Source: Providencia rettgeri (GTDB lineage Bacteria > Pseudomonadota > Gammaproteobacteria > Enterobacterales > Enterobacteriaceae). From it: DNA of 64,000 bases. The translations under genes and the position numbers were made by a program. Position 1 is the stretch's first letter. Every line of letters begins with the position of its first letter. The notes under the pieces were generated by a model. That model saw only the letters and a list, made by a program, of their open reading frames with translations, did no database searches and was not told the DNA's origin. Location of the stretch: positions 1,674,001 to 1,738,000 of the forward strand of contig NZ_CP017671.1 of NCBI RefSeq assembly GCF_001874625.1. Reading direction: 5' to 3'. Below, piece by piece: positions 56,170 to 64,000 of this stretch.

Positions 56170-56196
56170 AAGGCCAGCGATGCTGGCCTTTTCTTT
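56170..56196 (+). terminator. Terminator of fliC
   Basis: A perfect 9-bp stem AAGGCCAGC/GCTGGCCTT with a 3-base loop, followed by TTCTTTG. Confidence 0.88.
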
Positions 56197-56212
56197 GCCC
56201 GTCATATTAGCC

Positions 56213-56328
56213 GTCATATTTCGCACCATAGCGTTGTTGGCTTCATAAGTTCATCCGAATCACGTACCTATGTACGCTCATCGGGATATCTTCACTTGCC
56301 GCCTACCTGCAGCCCAAATTATTTAAAT
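56213..56328. repeat. ERIC element, first copy after fliC
   Basis: Runs from GTCATATTTCGCACC to AAATTATTTAAATCC with a palindromic core ACGTACCTATGTACG. The end signatures (GTCAT..., ...AATTATTTA) and Ser-like core TCACTTGCCGCCTACCTGC are those of ERIC sequences. Non-coding. Confidence 0.8.
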
Positions 56329-56332
56329 CCCT

Positions 56333-56449
56333 GTCATCCTTTAAGCCGTAGGGGTGTTGGCTGCGTTCAGCTACTCGAATCACGTACTTATGTACGTTCA
56401 TCGAGATATCTTCACTTGCCGCCTACCTACAACTTAAATTATTTAAGGG
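56333..56449. repeat. ERIC element, second copy after fliC, same orientation
   Basis: GTCATCCTTTAAGCC to TTAAATTATTTAAGGG, with core ACGTACTTATGTACG. It follows the first copy directly. The two share long identical blocks (TATCTTCACTTGCCGCCTAC) but differ elsewhere, so they are an old tandem or two insertions. Confidence 0.8.
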
Positions 56450-56736
56450 ATTCAATTTGTTTTTTTAAAGCTAAAAGGAAAATACAATCAAACCCCAAAG
56501 ATAACCTCCTTTAAATCAAAAATTGCTTCTCAACAAAACCACCACTCTCACTTGTATTGTCAGTAAAATTCCCTAAAAATTGTGTTAAAACAATAATTAA
56601 CATTGTAATCATTCAAATTTTACCTATTTAGGATAAGGCAAATAAAGCCCTATTTATTGCCTTACTCTACGGATTGAATTCAAATCCAACACTGATAATG
56701 AGTACCTTTTATAAAGCTTGAAGGGTGATTCAGGTT

Positions 56737-57450
56737 GTGAGTGATTTGTATACTGCCGAAGGTGTGATCAATAAAAATAGCCTATGGGAGCGTTATTACC
56801 CTCTAATACGCCATGAAGCCCTGAAACTGCAAGTCAGACTACCTGCCAGTGTTGATATTGACGACTTAATTCAAGCGGGGGGCATTGGTTTATTGCATGC
56901 ATTGGAACGTTTCGATGTTACCCAAGGGGCGTCGTTTGCCACCTATGCGGTGCAACGTATTCGAGGTTCGATGCTCGATGAGCTGCGTAGCCGTGATTGG
57001 GTGCCGCGCAGTGTGCGCCGCCAAGCGCGTGAAATGACCAAAGCTATTGGTGCGTTGGAGCAATCGTTAGGGCGCAGTGCTACCGAGCCGGAAATCGCCA
57101 AAGCACTGAATATCGACCTTGCGGAGTATCGTCAAGCATTATTAGATACGAATAATAGCCAGTTGTTTTCTTATGATGAGTGGCATGAGGTTCACGGGGA
57201 AAGCTGTGAGCCGCAAATGGATGAAGATGATGGCGGCAACCCATTGAGTTTGTTATTGGATTCCAGTTTACGCGACCAAATTGCAGCGGCTATTGAGCAA
57301 TTGCCTGAGCGTGAGAAAATGGTGCTAACGCTGTATTACCAAGAAGAACTGAATTTAAAAGAGATTGGTGCGGTGTTGGATGTGGGGGAGTCTAGGGTGA
57401 GTCAACTTCATAGTCAGGCCGTGAAACGACTCCGTGGCCGCCTTAAGTGA
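56737..57450 (+). CDS. fliA: Flagellar sigma factor FliA (sigma-28)
   Basis: Directs RNA polymerase to class 3 flagellar promoters, such as the four found in this window. From the GTG at 56737 (MSDLYTAEGVINKNSLWERY) it has 237 residues (E. coli 239). An in-frame GTG at 56725 adds four residues; AAGGG at 56721 is better spaced for the later one. Conserved: region 2 'LIQAGGIGLLHALERFDV', 'IRGSMLDELRSRDWVPRSVR', region 4 'LNLKEIGAVLDVGESRVSQL'. fliZ, its usual downstream partner, is missing. Confidence 0.97.
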   Translation: MSDLYTAEGVINKNSLWERYYPLIRHEALKLQVRLPASVDIDDLIQAGGIGLLHALERFDVTQGASFATYAVQRIRGSMLDELRSRDWVPRSVRRQAREMTKAIGALEQSLGRSATEPEIAKALNIDLAEYRQALLDTNNSQLFSYDEWHEVHGESCEPQMDEDDGGNPLSLLLDSSLRDQIAAAIEQLPEREKMVLTLYYQEELNLKEIGAVLDVGESRVSQLHSQAVKRLRGRLK

Positions 57451-57465
57451 TGCCCCTCGATGCTC

Positions 57466-57584
57466 GTCATACTTCGTATTGTGGGGGTGTCGACTGCGCT
57501 CGGCTACTCGGGTCACATACTTGTGTATGCTCCCCGAGATATCCTCACTGGTCTTCTACCCACAACACGAATTATTTAGAGCAT
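57466..57584. repeat. ERIC element after fliA
   Basis: GTCATACTTCGTATTG to GAATTATTTAGAGCAT, the classical ERIC ends, with core CATACTTGTGTATG. It occupies the position where fliZ would begin. Confidence 0.85.
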
Positions 57585-57652
57585 CCGCATAGGGTGAATT
57601 TTTAATAAACCCTAAATTGAAACTGTTTTTTTAGATATTCCCTGAGTTTTCG

Positions 57653-57687
57653 ATACTTGTGTATGCTCCCCGAGATATCCTCACTGG
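57653..57687. repeat. Partial copy of the ERIC core
   Basis: The 35 bases starting ATACTTGTGTATGCTCCCC repeat 57518-57552 of the neighbouring ERIC element exactly. Only the central part is present, about 100 bases downstream in the same orientation. Confidence 0.85.
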
Positions 57688-57704
57688 TTTATATAATCTA
57701 TTTA

Positions 57705-58151
57705 TCATTCCCCATCTGTTAATTTAGCCAAAAAACTCTCTGCTGTGGTGTGCCACGCTCTTGGGGATTGAGTAAACCCCAGTCTTAGGTACTCGGTGAG
57801 GTTACTGTCGGTCGAAAAAAATAAAAGGTTGCATTCAGAAGGCAGTTCTTCAGCGGCAAGGCGCATTAAATGACGGTCGATACCGTGCTTTTGATAATTG
57901 GTATCTATGGCAAGCTCACAGATATAGCAGCAAGAACTAAAATCGGTGACCGCTCTTACAAAACCCACAACTTGCTCTTCATCCCATGCACTAATTAATA
58001 AGTCCGCATTATTTAGCATTGCATCTAATTTGGTTAGGTTATCGGTAGGTACGGTTTCTTTAAATGATGACTGATGGATTAAGCGAATAAAATCCTCAAT
58101 GTTAATGGCAAAATTCATTTTATAGGTCAATCGGTTGGCGATGGCATCCAT
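57705..58151 (-). CDS. GNAT-family N-acetyltransferase
   Basis: From the ATG at 58151 (MDAIANRLTYKMNFAINIED) it has 148 residues. The GNAT core is visible: 'VVGFVRAVTDFSSCCYICEL' (beta 4) and the acetyl-CoA loop 'QKHGIDRHLM', in which the usual second glycine is replaced by Asp after the Ile. GGGGAA precedes the ATG; an upstream in-frame start at 58166 is less likely. The substrate cannot be told from sequence. Confidence 0.85.
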   Translation of the reverse strand: MDAIANRLTYKMNFAINIEDFIRLIHQSSFKETVPTDNLTKLDAMLNNADLLISAWDEEQVVGFVRAVTDFSSCCYICELAIDTNYQKHGIDRHLMRLAAEELPSECNLLFFSTDSNLTEYLRLGFTQSPRAWHTTAESFLAKLTDGE

Positions 58152-58410
58152 AAATTCCCCTTGCAAGACGTGAGCTCTCTTATAGGTTTAGCTCTAAATA
58201 GCGAAAATTTCCTGTTTTTGTGGGATGTTATCGATTTGCATCTTCATTATTTGCCAATATATTTAATATTTATCATTGTTCTACTATTCCAATTGCCATA
58301 TAAATGTCTTAAGTTAAATTCAAGGTAAGTCGTTATGTTTAGCCCATTTAAGTAGTAAGGCTAAACACCATATGAATTCTATTCAACAGATAAGTGAACG
58401 AGATATGACT

Positions 58411-59352
58411 ATGGAACTAAAGGATTATTACAGCATCATGGGTGTAAAACGCACCGATGATTTAAAAACCATTAAGACCGCGTATCGCCGTTTAGCGCGA
58501 AAATATCACCCCGACGTCAGTAAAGAATCGGATGCCGAAGCCCGCTTTAAGGAGATAGCAGAAGCGTGGGCGGTATTAAGTGACAAAGAAAAACGCGCCG
58601 AATACGATGAAATGTGGGAACATCGAAATGACCCTTATTTTAATCAAAGGCACCAAGGTCAACAAAGCCAAGGCTATTCCCAACAAGGGTTTGATGCGGG
58701 GGGCTTTGATGATATTTTTTCATCGATGTTTTCCCAACGCGCACGCGGCGGCAGTACAAGGCAAGCACGCAGCCATCGTGGCCATGACTTAGAGGTTGAA
58801 TTAGCCGTTTTCCTTGAAGAAAGCCAAGAGTCACATAAACGCACTATCAGTTATAACTTACCGGTCTACAACGCTTTTGGTTTTATCGAAAATGAAATCC
58901 CTAAAACACTCAATGTGACCATCCCTGCGGGGGTAATTGATGGGCAACGCATTCGCTTAAAAGGGCAAGGGACCGCGGGAGAAAATGGCGGTGAAAACGG
59001 TGACTTATGGATAACCATCCGTATTGCGCCACACCCCTTATTCGATATTAAAGGCTATGACCTAGAAGTGGTTGTGCCATTAGCCCCTTGGGAGGCGGCG
59101 CTCGGAACTAAAGTTACTATACCAACCTTAAAGGACCCGATTGTTATTACGGTTCCCGCCAATAGCCAAGCGGGGCAAAAATTGCGACTTAAAGGTAAAG
59201 GGCTGAAACATAAAGATAGTGCAGGGGATTTATACGCCATTATAAAAATTGTAATGCCCGATAGTAATGATGCGGAATCGAAAGCATTGTGGCAGAAGTT
59301 GGCGGAGGCTCAAACGCATTTTGACCCACGTAAAAATTGGGGAGGTAAATAA
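58411..59352 (+). CDS. cbpA: Curved-DNA-binding DnaJ-like co-chaperone CbpA
   Basis: CbpA is a DnaJ homologue that stimulates DnaK and binds curved DNA in the nucleoid. From the ATG at 58411 ([20 protein letters not shown]) it has 313 residues (E. coli 306). J-domain HPD at 33-35, a Gly/Gln-rich linker (about 75-115) and two C-terminal substrate domains ('[17 protein letters not shown]'). Like E. coli CbpA it lacks the DnaJ zinc finger. Upstream frame to 58372 has no family support. The stop overlaps cbpM (TAATG). Confidence 0.96.
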   Translation: MELKDYYSIMGVKRTDDLKTIKTAYRRLARKYHPDVSKESDAEARFKEIAEAWAVLSDKEKRAEYDEMWEHRNDPYFNQRHQGQQSQGYSQQGFDAGGFDDIFSSMFSQRARGGSTRQARSHRGHDLEVELAVFLEESQESHKRTISYNLPVYNAFGFIENEIPKTLNVTIPAGVIDGQRIRLKGQGTAGENGGENGDLWITIRIAPHPLFDIKGYDLEVVVPLAPWEAALGTKVTIPTLKDPIVITVPANSQAGQKLRLKGKGLKHKDSAGDLYAIIKIVMPDSNDAESKALWQKLAEAQTHFDPRKNWGGK

Positions 59353-59645
59353 TGGAACAGTTAACTACATTAACCGTTATTGATTTCTGCTTTCATACGG
59401 GGATTGCTGAAGATGAATTACAGGAAATCGTCGGGCTTGGGATTGTACAACCTATTGAAATTAGAGATGAATGGTTATTTGACGACCAAGCCGTGGTGGT
59501 CGTGAGAAGGGCGGTACGCCTTTATCATGAATTAGAGATTGACTGGCCGGGCATCGCAATGGCAATGAGCCTGATGGACCAAAATGAAAGGCTACGGCGC
59601 GAAAATGAGATGTTGCGTTTACAGTTGCAGCGTTTTATTGGTTAG
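59352..59645 (+). CDS. cbpM: CbpA modulator CbpM
   Basis: CbpM binds the CbpA J-domain and inhibits both its co-chaperone and DNA-binding activity. The 97-residue protein (E. coli 101) has a MerR-like N-terminal helix-turn-helix fold ('DFCFHTGIAEDELQEIVGLG') and a C-terminal helix 'NERLRRENEMLRLQLQRF'. It overlaps cbpA by one base, so the pair is translationally coupled. Confidence 0.95.
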   Translation: MEQLTTLTVIDFCFHTGIAEDELQEIVGLGIVQPIEIRDEWLFDDQAVVVVRRAVRLYHELEIDWPGIAMAMSLMDQNERLRRENEMLRLQLQRFIG

Positions 59646-59787
59646 GTTTCTGATAATTTAATGACTATTGAGCTTTTTATATAGAGTCTGTTTCATTTTG
59701 GCCTTATGCATTGAATTAAAGTATAGGGCCAATTCACTCAATATCTATAAAAATTTAATTGTATTGTGAACGATATAAGAGGCTTTT

Positions 59788-60381
59788 ATGTTAACTACTG
59801 ATTGGCGACCTGAATGGGGGAATATTTATTCATGGGTTGCAATGGATAAAAACGGTTATTTAGCATTTATGCTGAATAATTGCTGGGGATGGTTACCCAA
59901 AGTGTATATCAACATACCTAATATTAGTGAGTTATATGTTGATTTAATAGAGTTTATATATTGTGAATCGGCTAAATATGAAAATAGCATACAGAAAAAT
60001 GGTGGTTTTTCAGTTGATCTATTTTCCTATTGGAGATACAAGCATTATTCCCAAGAAACTGTTTTTACCAGTTATAAAAATTGCTTAGATGAAGGTAATA
60101 AACTGACAGATGCTTATCTTGCAACACAAAAGGGAATATTTGTATTTGAAGGCATTGAAGGCTATAACCAAGGGGAAGACTTTCCTGTGGGCTATGATGG
60201 TGAAACAAAAATGGGAGATTATTTTCGCCATTTAGTGCCAACGATTTATGCGACAATATCAGATATACCTATCCCTCTAAGGCAATACATTGTCGTTTCT
60301 GATACTTTAGATTTTACCAAAGATAGATTGTTAGATAATGACAAAATCAGCGAATATTTTACTCGAATGTATTCTATCTAA
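59788..60381 (+). CDS. Hypothetical protein, possible immunity-type
   Basis: A 197-residue protein rich in aromatic residues (many Tyr, Trp and Phe: 'LAFMLNNCWGWLPKVYINIP'), with no signal peptide or membrane segment. AGAGG lies 8 bases before the ATG. The N-terminal 'WVAMDKNGYLAFM' resembles the start of some SMI1/Imm-type immunity proteins, but no toxin gene is adjacent. No function assigned. Confidence 0.6.
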   Translation: MLTTDWRPEWGNIYSWVAMDKNGYLAFMLNNCWGWLPKVYINIPNISELYVDLIEFIYCESAKYENSIQKNGGFSVDLFSYWRYKHYSQETVFTSYKNCLDEGNKLTDAYLATQKGIFVFEGIEGYNQGEDFPVGYDGETKMGDYFRHLVPTIYATISDIPIPLRQYIVVSDTLDFTKDRLLDNDKISEYFTRMYSI

Positions 60382-60390
60382 GCCGTTAGC

Positions 60391-60418
60391 AAAAAGCCCT
60401 TACCATCCAGTAAGGGCG
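60391..60418 (-). terminator. Terminator of kdgK-eda
   Basis: On the minus strand GCCCTTAC/GTAAGGGC stem, 6-base loop, TTTTTGC. It ends the eda transcript and lies right after the convergent hypothetical gene, which may also use the hairpin. Confidence 0.82.
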
Positions 60419-60445
60419 CAATAACAACGAGATTTTTATTATTAA

Positions 60446-61063
60446 TTAAATAGCCGCTGCTTCAGCAACTAATTTTGCAAGTTCATCCCAGTTTTCACTG
60501 TCAATTAATGCATTTGGTACCATCCACGAACCGCCGCACACTAATACAGACGGTAATGCGGTGTATTCTTTAATATTTTTCATACCGATACCACCTGTTG
60601 GCATAAATTTAACAGGGTAAACGGCGCCGAGTGCTTTGAGCATCGCAACCCCACCAGAGGCTTCTGCAGGGAAGAATTTTAAGGTGGTGAGGTTAAACTC
60701 AAGGGCTTGCTCTACCAAGCTTGGGTTATTGACGCCCGGAATGATAATCACATTTTTTTGTTGGCAGTAGGCAACAATTTTCGGGTTAAAGCCTGGGCTG
60801 ACAATAAAGTCCACGCCTGCTTCAATGGCTTGGTCAACTTGCTGTGTGGTTAATACGGTACCTGCTGCGATAAGCAACTCAGGGTAGGCAGCGCGCATGT
60901 TTTTGATAGCTTGTACCGCGGCTGGGGTGCGGAAAGTGACTTCTGCGCACGGTAGGCCATTTTCCACCAACACTTTAGCTAGTGGCGCCCCATGTTCTGC
61001 GTGGTTAATGGTGATCACAGGGACAACTTTCAGCTGCTTAATTTTTTCAATTAATTGATTCAT
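60446..61063 (-). CDS. eda: KDPG/KHG aldolase
   Basis: Cleaves 2-keto-3-deoxy-6-phosphogluconate to pyruvate and glyceraldehyde-3-phosphate. The 205-residue protein has the class I aldolase pattern: catalytic Glu 41 and Arg 45 in 'EVTFRTPAA', Schiff-base Lys 129 in 'TLKFFPAEASGG'. It follows kdgK by 2 bases. Together they convert 2-keto-3-deoxygluconate from hexuronate or pectin breakdown to central metabolites. Confidence 0.95.
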   Translation of the reverse strand: MNQLIEKIKQLKVVPVITINHAEHGAPLAKVLVENGLPCAEVTFRTPAAVQAIKNMRAAYPELLIAAGTVLTTQQVDQAIEAGVDFIVSPGFNPKIVAYCQQKNVIIIPGVNNPSLVEQALEFNLTTLKFFPAEASGGVAMLKALGAVYPVKFMPTGGIGMKNIKEYTALPSVLVCGGSWMVPNALIDSENWDELAKLVAEAAAI

Positions 61064-61065
61064 GA

Positions 61066-62019
61066 TTAAACCTTTTCAATGGGGGCTAAAGTAATGGTTG
61101 GCATGGCCTCGGATGGAATAATCGCTCCCCGGTGTTGGATGACGCTTCCAGCCAGTAAATGACCTGTTTTTGCCGAATCGCAAGGGCTGCCACCTAAAAT
61201 GCGGCAAGCTAGGTAGCCGGCACTAAAGGAATCCCCTGCGGCAGTTGTATCAACAACATGGCTAATTTTATTTGCAGGAATTTCAAAGCGTTGGTTATCA
61301 ATAACCACAAAACAAGCATCAGCCCCGCGTTTTATCACGATTTCATTAACGCCATATTGTTGAGTGCGAAGAATTGCATCGGTTTCGTGATTATCACCGT
61401 ATAGCAATTGTTCGTCATCAAAGGTCAAAAAAGCGATATCGGTTAGGCTTAAAATTTGCTGGTAAGCTTGCTGTGCCGCTTGTTTTGAAGGCCAAAGACC
61501 TGGGCGGTAGTTATTATCAAATACAATTTTTGCGCCATGCTGTTTGGCTTGCTGTAAAATTTCTAATAACAATTGGCGTGTGGCGTCAGGTAAAATAGCT
61601 AAACTAATGCCACTTAAATAGATGAATTGTTGTGCATTAAGCTGTTGCTGTGTGTGTGCTTTGCTATTTTCATCTAACCAAAATTTTGCTGCTGCGTTAT
61701 CACGCCAGTAGAAAAAACGGCGTTCACCATTGGGGGCGGTTTCAATTAAATACATACCCGGTAACCGTGTATCAGAAATAAACACATCATCGGTATTGAT
61801 CCCTTCTTGCTGCCAGCGGGTAAGCATTTGTTGGCTAAATGGGTCTTTCCCTAAACCAGTAATATATCGGGTTGTCACTCCGTGTTTCTGAGTTAAACGT
61901 GAGAGGTATAACGCGGTATTTAGCGTGTCCCCACCAAAAGTTTGGCTGTAAAGCTCACCCGATTTTTGTAATTCAACCATGCATTCGCCAATGACGGCAA
62001 CTTGCGGATGTGTACTCAT
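61066..62019 (-). CDS. kdgK: 2-keto-3-deoxygluconate kinase
   Basis: Phosphorylates KDG to KDPG, the substrate of the adjacent aldolase. From the ATG at 62019 (MSTHPQVAVIGECMVELQKS), preceded by AGGTGG, it has 317 residues (E. coli 309). PfkB-family signatures: N-terminal 'GGDTLNTALYLSRL' and C-terminal 'DTTAAGDSFSAGYL' with the catalytic Asp. A KdgR-type operator precedes the gene. Confidence 0.94.
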   Translation of the reverse strand: MSTHPQVAVIGECMVELQKSGELYSQTFGGDTLNTALYLSRLTQKHGVTTRYITGLGKDPFSQQMLTRWQQEGINTDDVFISDTRLPGMYLIETAPNGERRFFYWRDNAAAKFWLDENSKAHTQQQLNAQQFIYLSGISLAILPDATRQLLLEILQQAKQHGAKIVFDNNYRPGLWPSKQAAQQAYQQILSLTDIAFLTFDDEQLLYGDNHETDAILRTQQYGVNEIVIKRGADACFVVIDNQRFEIPANKISHVVDTTAAGDSFSAGYLACRILGGSPCDSAKTGHLLAGSVIQHRGAIIPSEAMPTITLAPIEKV

Positions 62020-62107
62020 ATTTACCACCTGCGCGATTACGACTTAGTAAACTAATACTGACCTGATAGAGCTATTAAAACTCATTTTATTCATAACTTC
62101 AAATAAA

Positions 62108-62126
62108 AATGAAACGCTGTTTTAAA
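62108..62126. promoter_or_regulatory. KdgR-type operator between kdgK and kdgR
   Basis: AATGAAACGCTGTTTTAAA is an imperfect palindrome close to the KdgR box known from pectinolytic enterobacteria (AATGAAA-N5-TTTCATT type). It lies 89 bases before kdgK on one side and 120 bases before kdgR on the other, so it can control both. Confidence 0.7.
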
Positions 62127-62245
62127 AATATTGAATCACTGTTCTTGTTTTTCTGTGACCTGCCTATTATGCTATTTAGCCTAGAGTGGTATTGGCTGGT
62201 TTCGCTATAATATCGCTATCAATTGAATTGGATGATGGAAAAGCA

Positions 62246-63025
62246 ATGGATAAGACGACTCAAACGGACGCCGTTTCAGCTGTAGTCAAAGTATTTAGTA
62301 TACTTAGCGCTCTTGGTGAACAAAAGGAAATCGGTGTATCGGAGCTTTCCCAGCGTTTGCTGATGTCAAAAGCGACAACATTTCGTTTCTTACAAACCAT
62401 GAAACAGCTGGGGTATGTGGAGCAAGAAGGTGAGGCAGATAAATACTCACTGACATTGAAGCTTTTCGAATTAGGGGCGAAATCCCTCGAGTACGTTGAC
62501 CTGATTGAAATTGCAGATAAAGAAATGCGCCAGATTGGCCGACTCACCAATGAGGCCGTGCATTTAGGCGCATTAGATGAAGACGCTATCATTTATATTC
62601 ACAAAATAGATTCTAGTTATAATTTACGTATGTATTCACGGGTCGGTCGCCGTAACCCGTTGTATTGTACCGCGATAGGTAAAATTTTATTGGCTTGGCA
62701 AAGTGAAGACGCTATTCGCTGTGCATTAAAAGATGAATTATTTACCAAAAAAACCAATACCACGATTTTAACGTTGGATGATTTGCTGGCGGAATTAGCC
62801 ACCGTTCGCGAATGTCATTATGCGCAGGATAGGGAAGAACAAGAGCTTGGCTTACGTTGTATCGCTGTCCCAGTATATGACCGGTTAGGGCATGTGATTG
62901 CAGGGCTATCCATTTCATTTCCAACGATCCGCTTTGATGAACAATGTATTGATGATTATGTTGAATTACTAAAAACGGCGGGGCGTAATATTTCAGAAAA
63001 AATGGGTTATCACCAATACCCATAA
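62246..63025 (+). CDS. kdgR: IclR-family repressor KdgR
   Basis: KdgR represses KDG/pectin catabolism genes and is released by 2-keto-3-deoxygluconate. From the ATG at 62246 (MDKTTQTDAVSAVVKVFSIL) it has 259 residues (E. coli 263). N-terminal winged helix-turn-helix ('GVSELSQRLLMSKATTFRFL') and C-terminal IclR effector domain ('GRRNPLYCTAIGKILLA', 'ELGLRCIAVPVYD'). The frame is open from 62186, but the extra 20 residues have no family counterpart. Confidence 0.93.
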   Translation: MDKTTQTDAVSAVVKVFSILSALGEQKEIGVSELSQRLLMSKATTFRFLQTMKQLGYVEQEGEADKYSLTLKLFELGAKSLEYVDLIEIADKEMRQIGRLTNEAVHLGALDEDAIIYIHKIDSSYNLRMYSRVGRRNPLYCTAIGKILLAWQSEDAIRCALKDELFTKKTNTTILTLDDLLAELATVRECHYAQDREEQELGLRCIAVPVYDRLGHVIAGLSISFPTIRFDEQCIDDYVELLKTAGRNISEKMGYHQYP

Positions 63026-63038
63026 TATTGGTGATAAC
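63006..63038 (-). terminator. Terminator between kdgR and the chitinase gene
   Basis: A perfect 13-bp stem GTTATCACCAATA/TATTGGTGATAAC with a 7-base loop. On the minus strand it is followed by CCATTTTTTC, a good terminator for the chitinase gene. The kdgR stop codon lies within the loop, so its last codons are in the hairpin. Confidence 0.8.
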
Positions 63039-63045
63039 GGGTTAT

Positions 63046-63966
63046 CTATGAGTTAAGTTTTTGAGTAAATAGTTCTGTATATTGAAAATCATAGGTTTGT
63101 TCTGGGTTACCTGAGCTTGTTGCTTCTGGGTAGGGTTTATTACCAGGACGGTCACGGGTTAAGCTCCACATCAACACGAGGTTCAAACCTATTTTTTTTG
63201 CGAATTCGCTTAGAATGTCGGCATCATGGAAACTGAACATAGCATGGTCATCATTTAGGCCAATCATCGGGGTAATTTGAACGTAATTATACATTTCCTT
63301 ATCTTCTACCGATGGGTAGAAAGGTTTTAATTGGTTTTTAATACTGATGGCAGCCTTGATAGCGGCATCGCCCAAGCTAATGATGTTTGGGTCATAATAA
63401 TCCATTGCCATTCCATTAACTTTCATGACCAAACCTGCTTCTACAGATTTTTTCACTAATGCTAATCCAGTATTTGTTAACCCTGTCGGTAGGGTGGGTA
63501 GGGTTAGGCTCAAGGTGATTTTTGGGTTATTGTCGACAATCACTTTTAAAGCAGAAAATGCATTATCAGCATCATAGAGGCCATTTTCGAAGTCTAAATC
63601 TATATGCGATGCGTTTAGTTTATCGATAGCTTCTTGATAGGTTTTGATCAGTTCTTCTTGTGTCTGTACCAATGAGACATCTTGATTAGCGGCTCCTCCG
63701 AATGACACTGCAACTTTTACCCCGCCAGCAATAAGTTCGTCACACAAGGGTTTAGCCCAGCTTATTGGCATTGTGGGTTGGGCGGACCATGCCGCTTGTC
63801 TATTTCGGTCCGCAGTTAAAAAACCAAGGTAAAGTATATCAACCCCATATTGGATTGCAGCTTGGCTGTATTTAGCATTTGGCCTGCCATCAGGGTAGTT
63901 TTGCCAATCGTTCCAAGTGGCATCGACACTGACATCGATATAAGGACCAAAATAGGTTTTATTCAT
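63046..63966 (-). CDS. GH18 chitinase-like protein without signal peptide
   Basis: The 306-residue protein has the (beta/alpha)8 GH18 signature 'ASHIDLDFENG', with Asp 123, Asp 125 and the catalytic Glu 127 of the DxxDxDxE motif (first Asp replaced: His-Ile-Asp). A second pattern 'VKVAVSFGGAAN' is the SxGG block, and 'MWSLTRDRPG' the C-terminal Trp. There is no secretion signal and no chitin-binding domain; it starts MNKTYFGPYIDVSVDATW. Related signal-less GH18 proteins are released by other routes in some enterobacteria. The start at 63966 is supported by the next stop lying well upstream. Confidence 0.88.
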   Translation of the reverse strand: MNKTYFGPYIDVSVDATWNDWQNYPDGRPNAKYSQAAIQYGVDILYLGFLTADRNRQAAWSAQPTMPISWAKPLCDELIAGGVKVAVSFGGAANQDVSLVQTQEELIKTYQEAIDKLNASHIDLDFENGLYDADNAFSALKVIVDNNPKITLSLTLPTLPTGLTNTGLALVKKSVEAGLVMKVNGMAMDYYDPNIISLGDAAIKAAISIKNQLKPFYPSVEDKEMYNYVQITPMIGLNDDHAMFSFHDADILSEFAKKIGLNLVLMWSLTRDRPGNKPYPEATSSGNPEQTYDFQYTELFTQKLNS

Positions 63967-64000
63967 TGTATATTCCTAGTCTAATGAGTTAGATAAAGTG

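Overview
The window looks like chromosome of a Providencia/Proteus-type enterobacterium (Morganellaceae). The base composition is low in G+C. The flagellar genes flhBA, flg, fli, fliDST, fliC and fliA lie in one long locus, as known in Proteus and Providencia. Most proteins read as gammaproteobacterial orthologues. No rRNA, tRNA or plasmid origin was seen.

Layout. 1-1377: the 3' end of a probable HTH antitoxin gene, a zinc-ribbon protein, and a ccdAB-like toxin-antitoxin pair whose ccdA has lost its start. 1378-17145: flhBA (+), flgNMA (-) and flgBCDEFGHIJKL (+), i.e. export gate, rod, hook, rings and junction proteins. 17206-27878: a type I-F CRISPR-Cas system between flgL and fliR. It has a 17-repeat array, cas1, cas2-cas3, csy1 (frameshifted), csy2, csy3 and csy4, then an 11-repeat array with decayed repeats behind it. 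28051-39546: fliRQPONML and fliKJIHGF (-) and fliE (+). 39552-51700: a mosaic accessory region with a truncated phage integrase, a Q-type antiterminator, small lipoproteins, a broken Doc toxin gene, a broken Arc-type repressor, an IS3 scrap, a cold-shock gene with a YmcF-like partner, entericidin and several unknowns. 51702-57450: a second peptide deformylase, then fliTSD (-), fliC (+) and fliA (+), with ERIC repeats after fliC and fliA. 57705-64000: a GNAT acetyltransferase, cbpA-cbpM, an unknown protein, eda-kdgK (-) with divergent kdgR (+), and a GH18 chitinase-like protein.

How it works together. The flagellar genes cover the export apparatus, basal body, hook, cap, filament, axial chaperones, sigma-28 (FliA) and its antagonist FlgM. 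Four close matches to the FliA promoter, each with an 11-bp spacer, precede flgM, flgK, fliD and fliC, so the late genes should follow the usual checkpoint in which FlgM is exported after hook completion. flhE and fliZ are not at their usual places. flhDC, mot and che genes are outside the window.

The most interesting features are in the CRISPR locus. Csy1 (Cas8f) is split by an apparent one-base loss in a C run. One spacer of array 1 matches the end of that array's own leader over 18 bases and lies, like the leader end, directly before a repeat of the leader-proximal type. Repeat variation is almost confined to the hairpin loop. Two homopolymer-associated frameshifts (csy1, doc) mean sequencing error should be excluded before biological claims are made.
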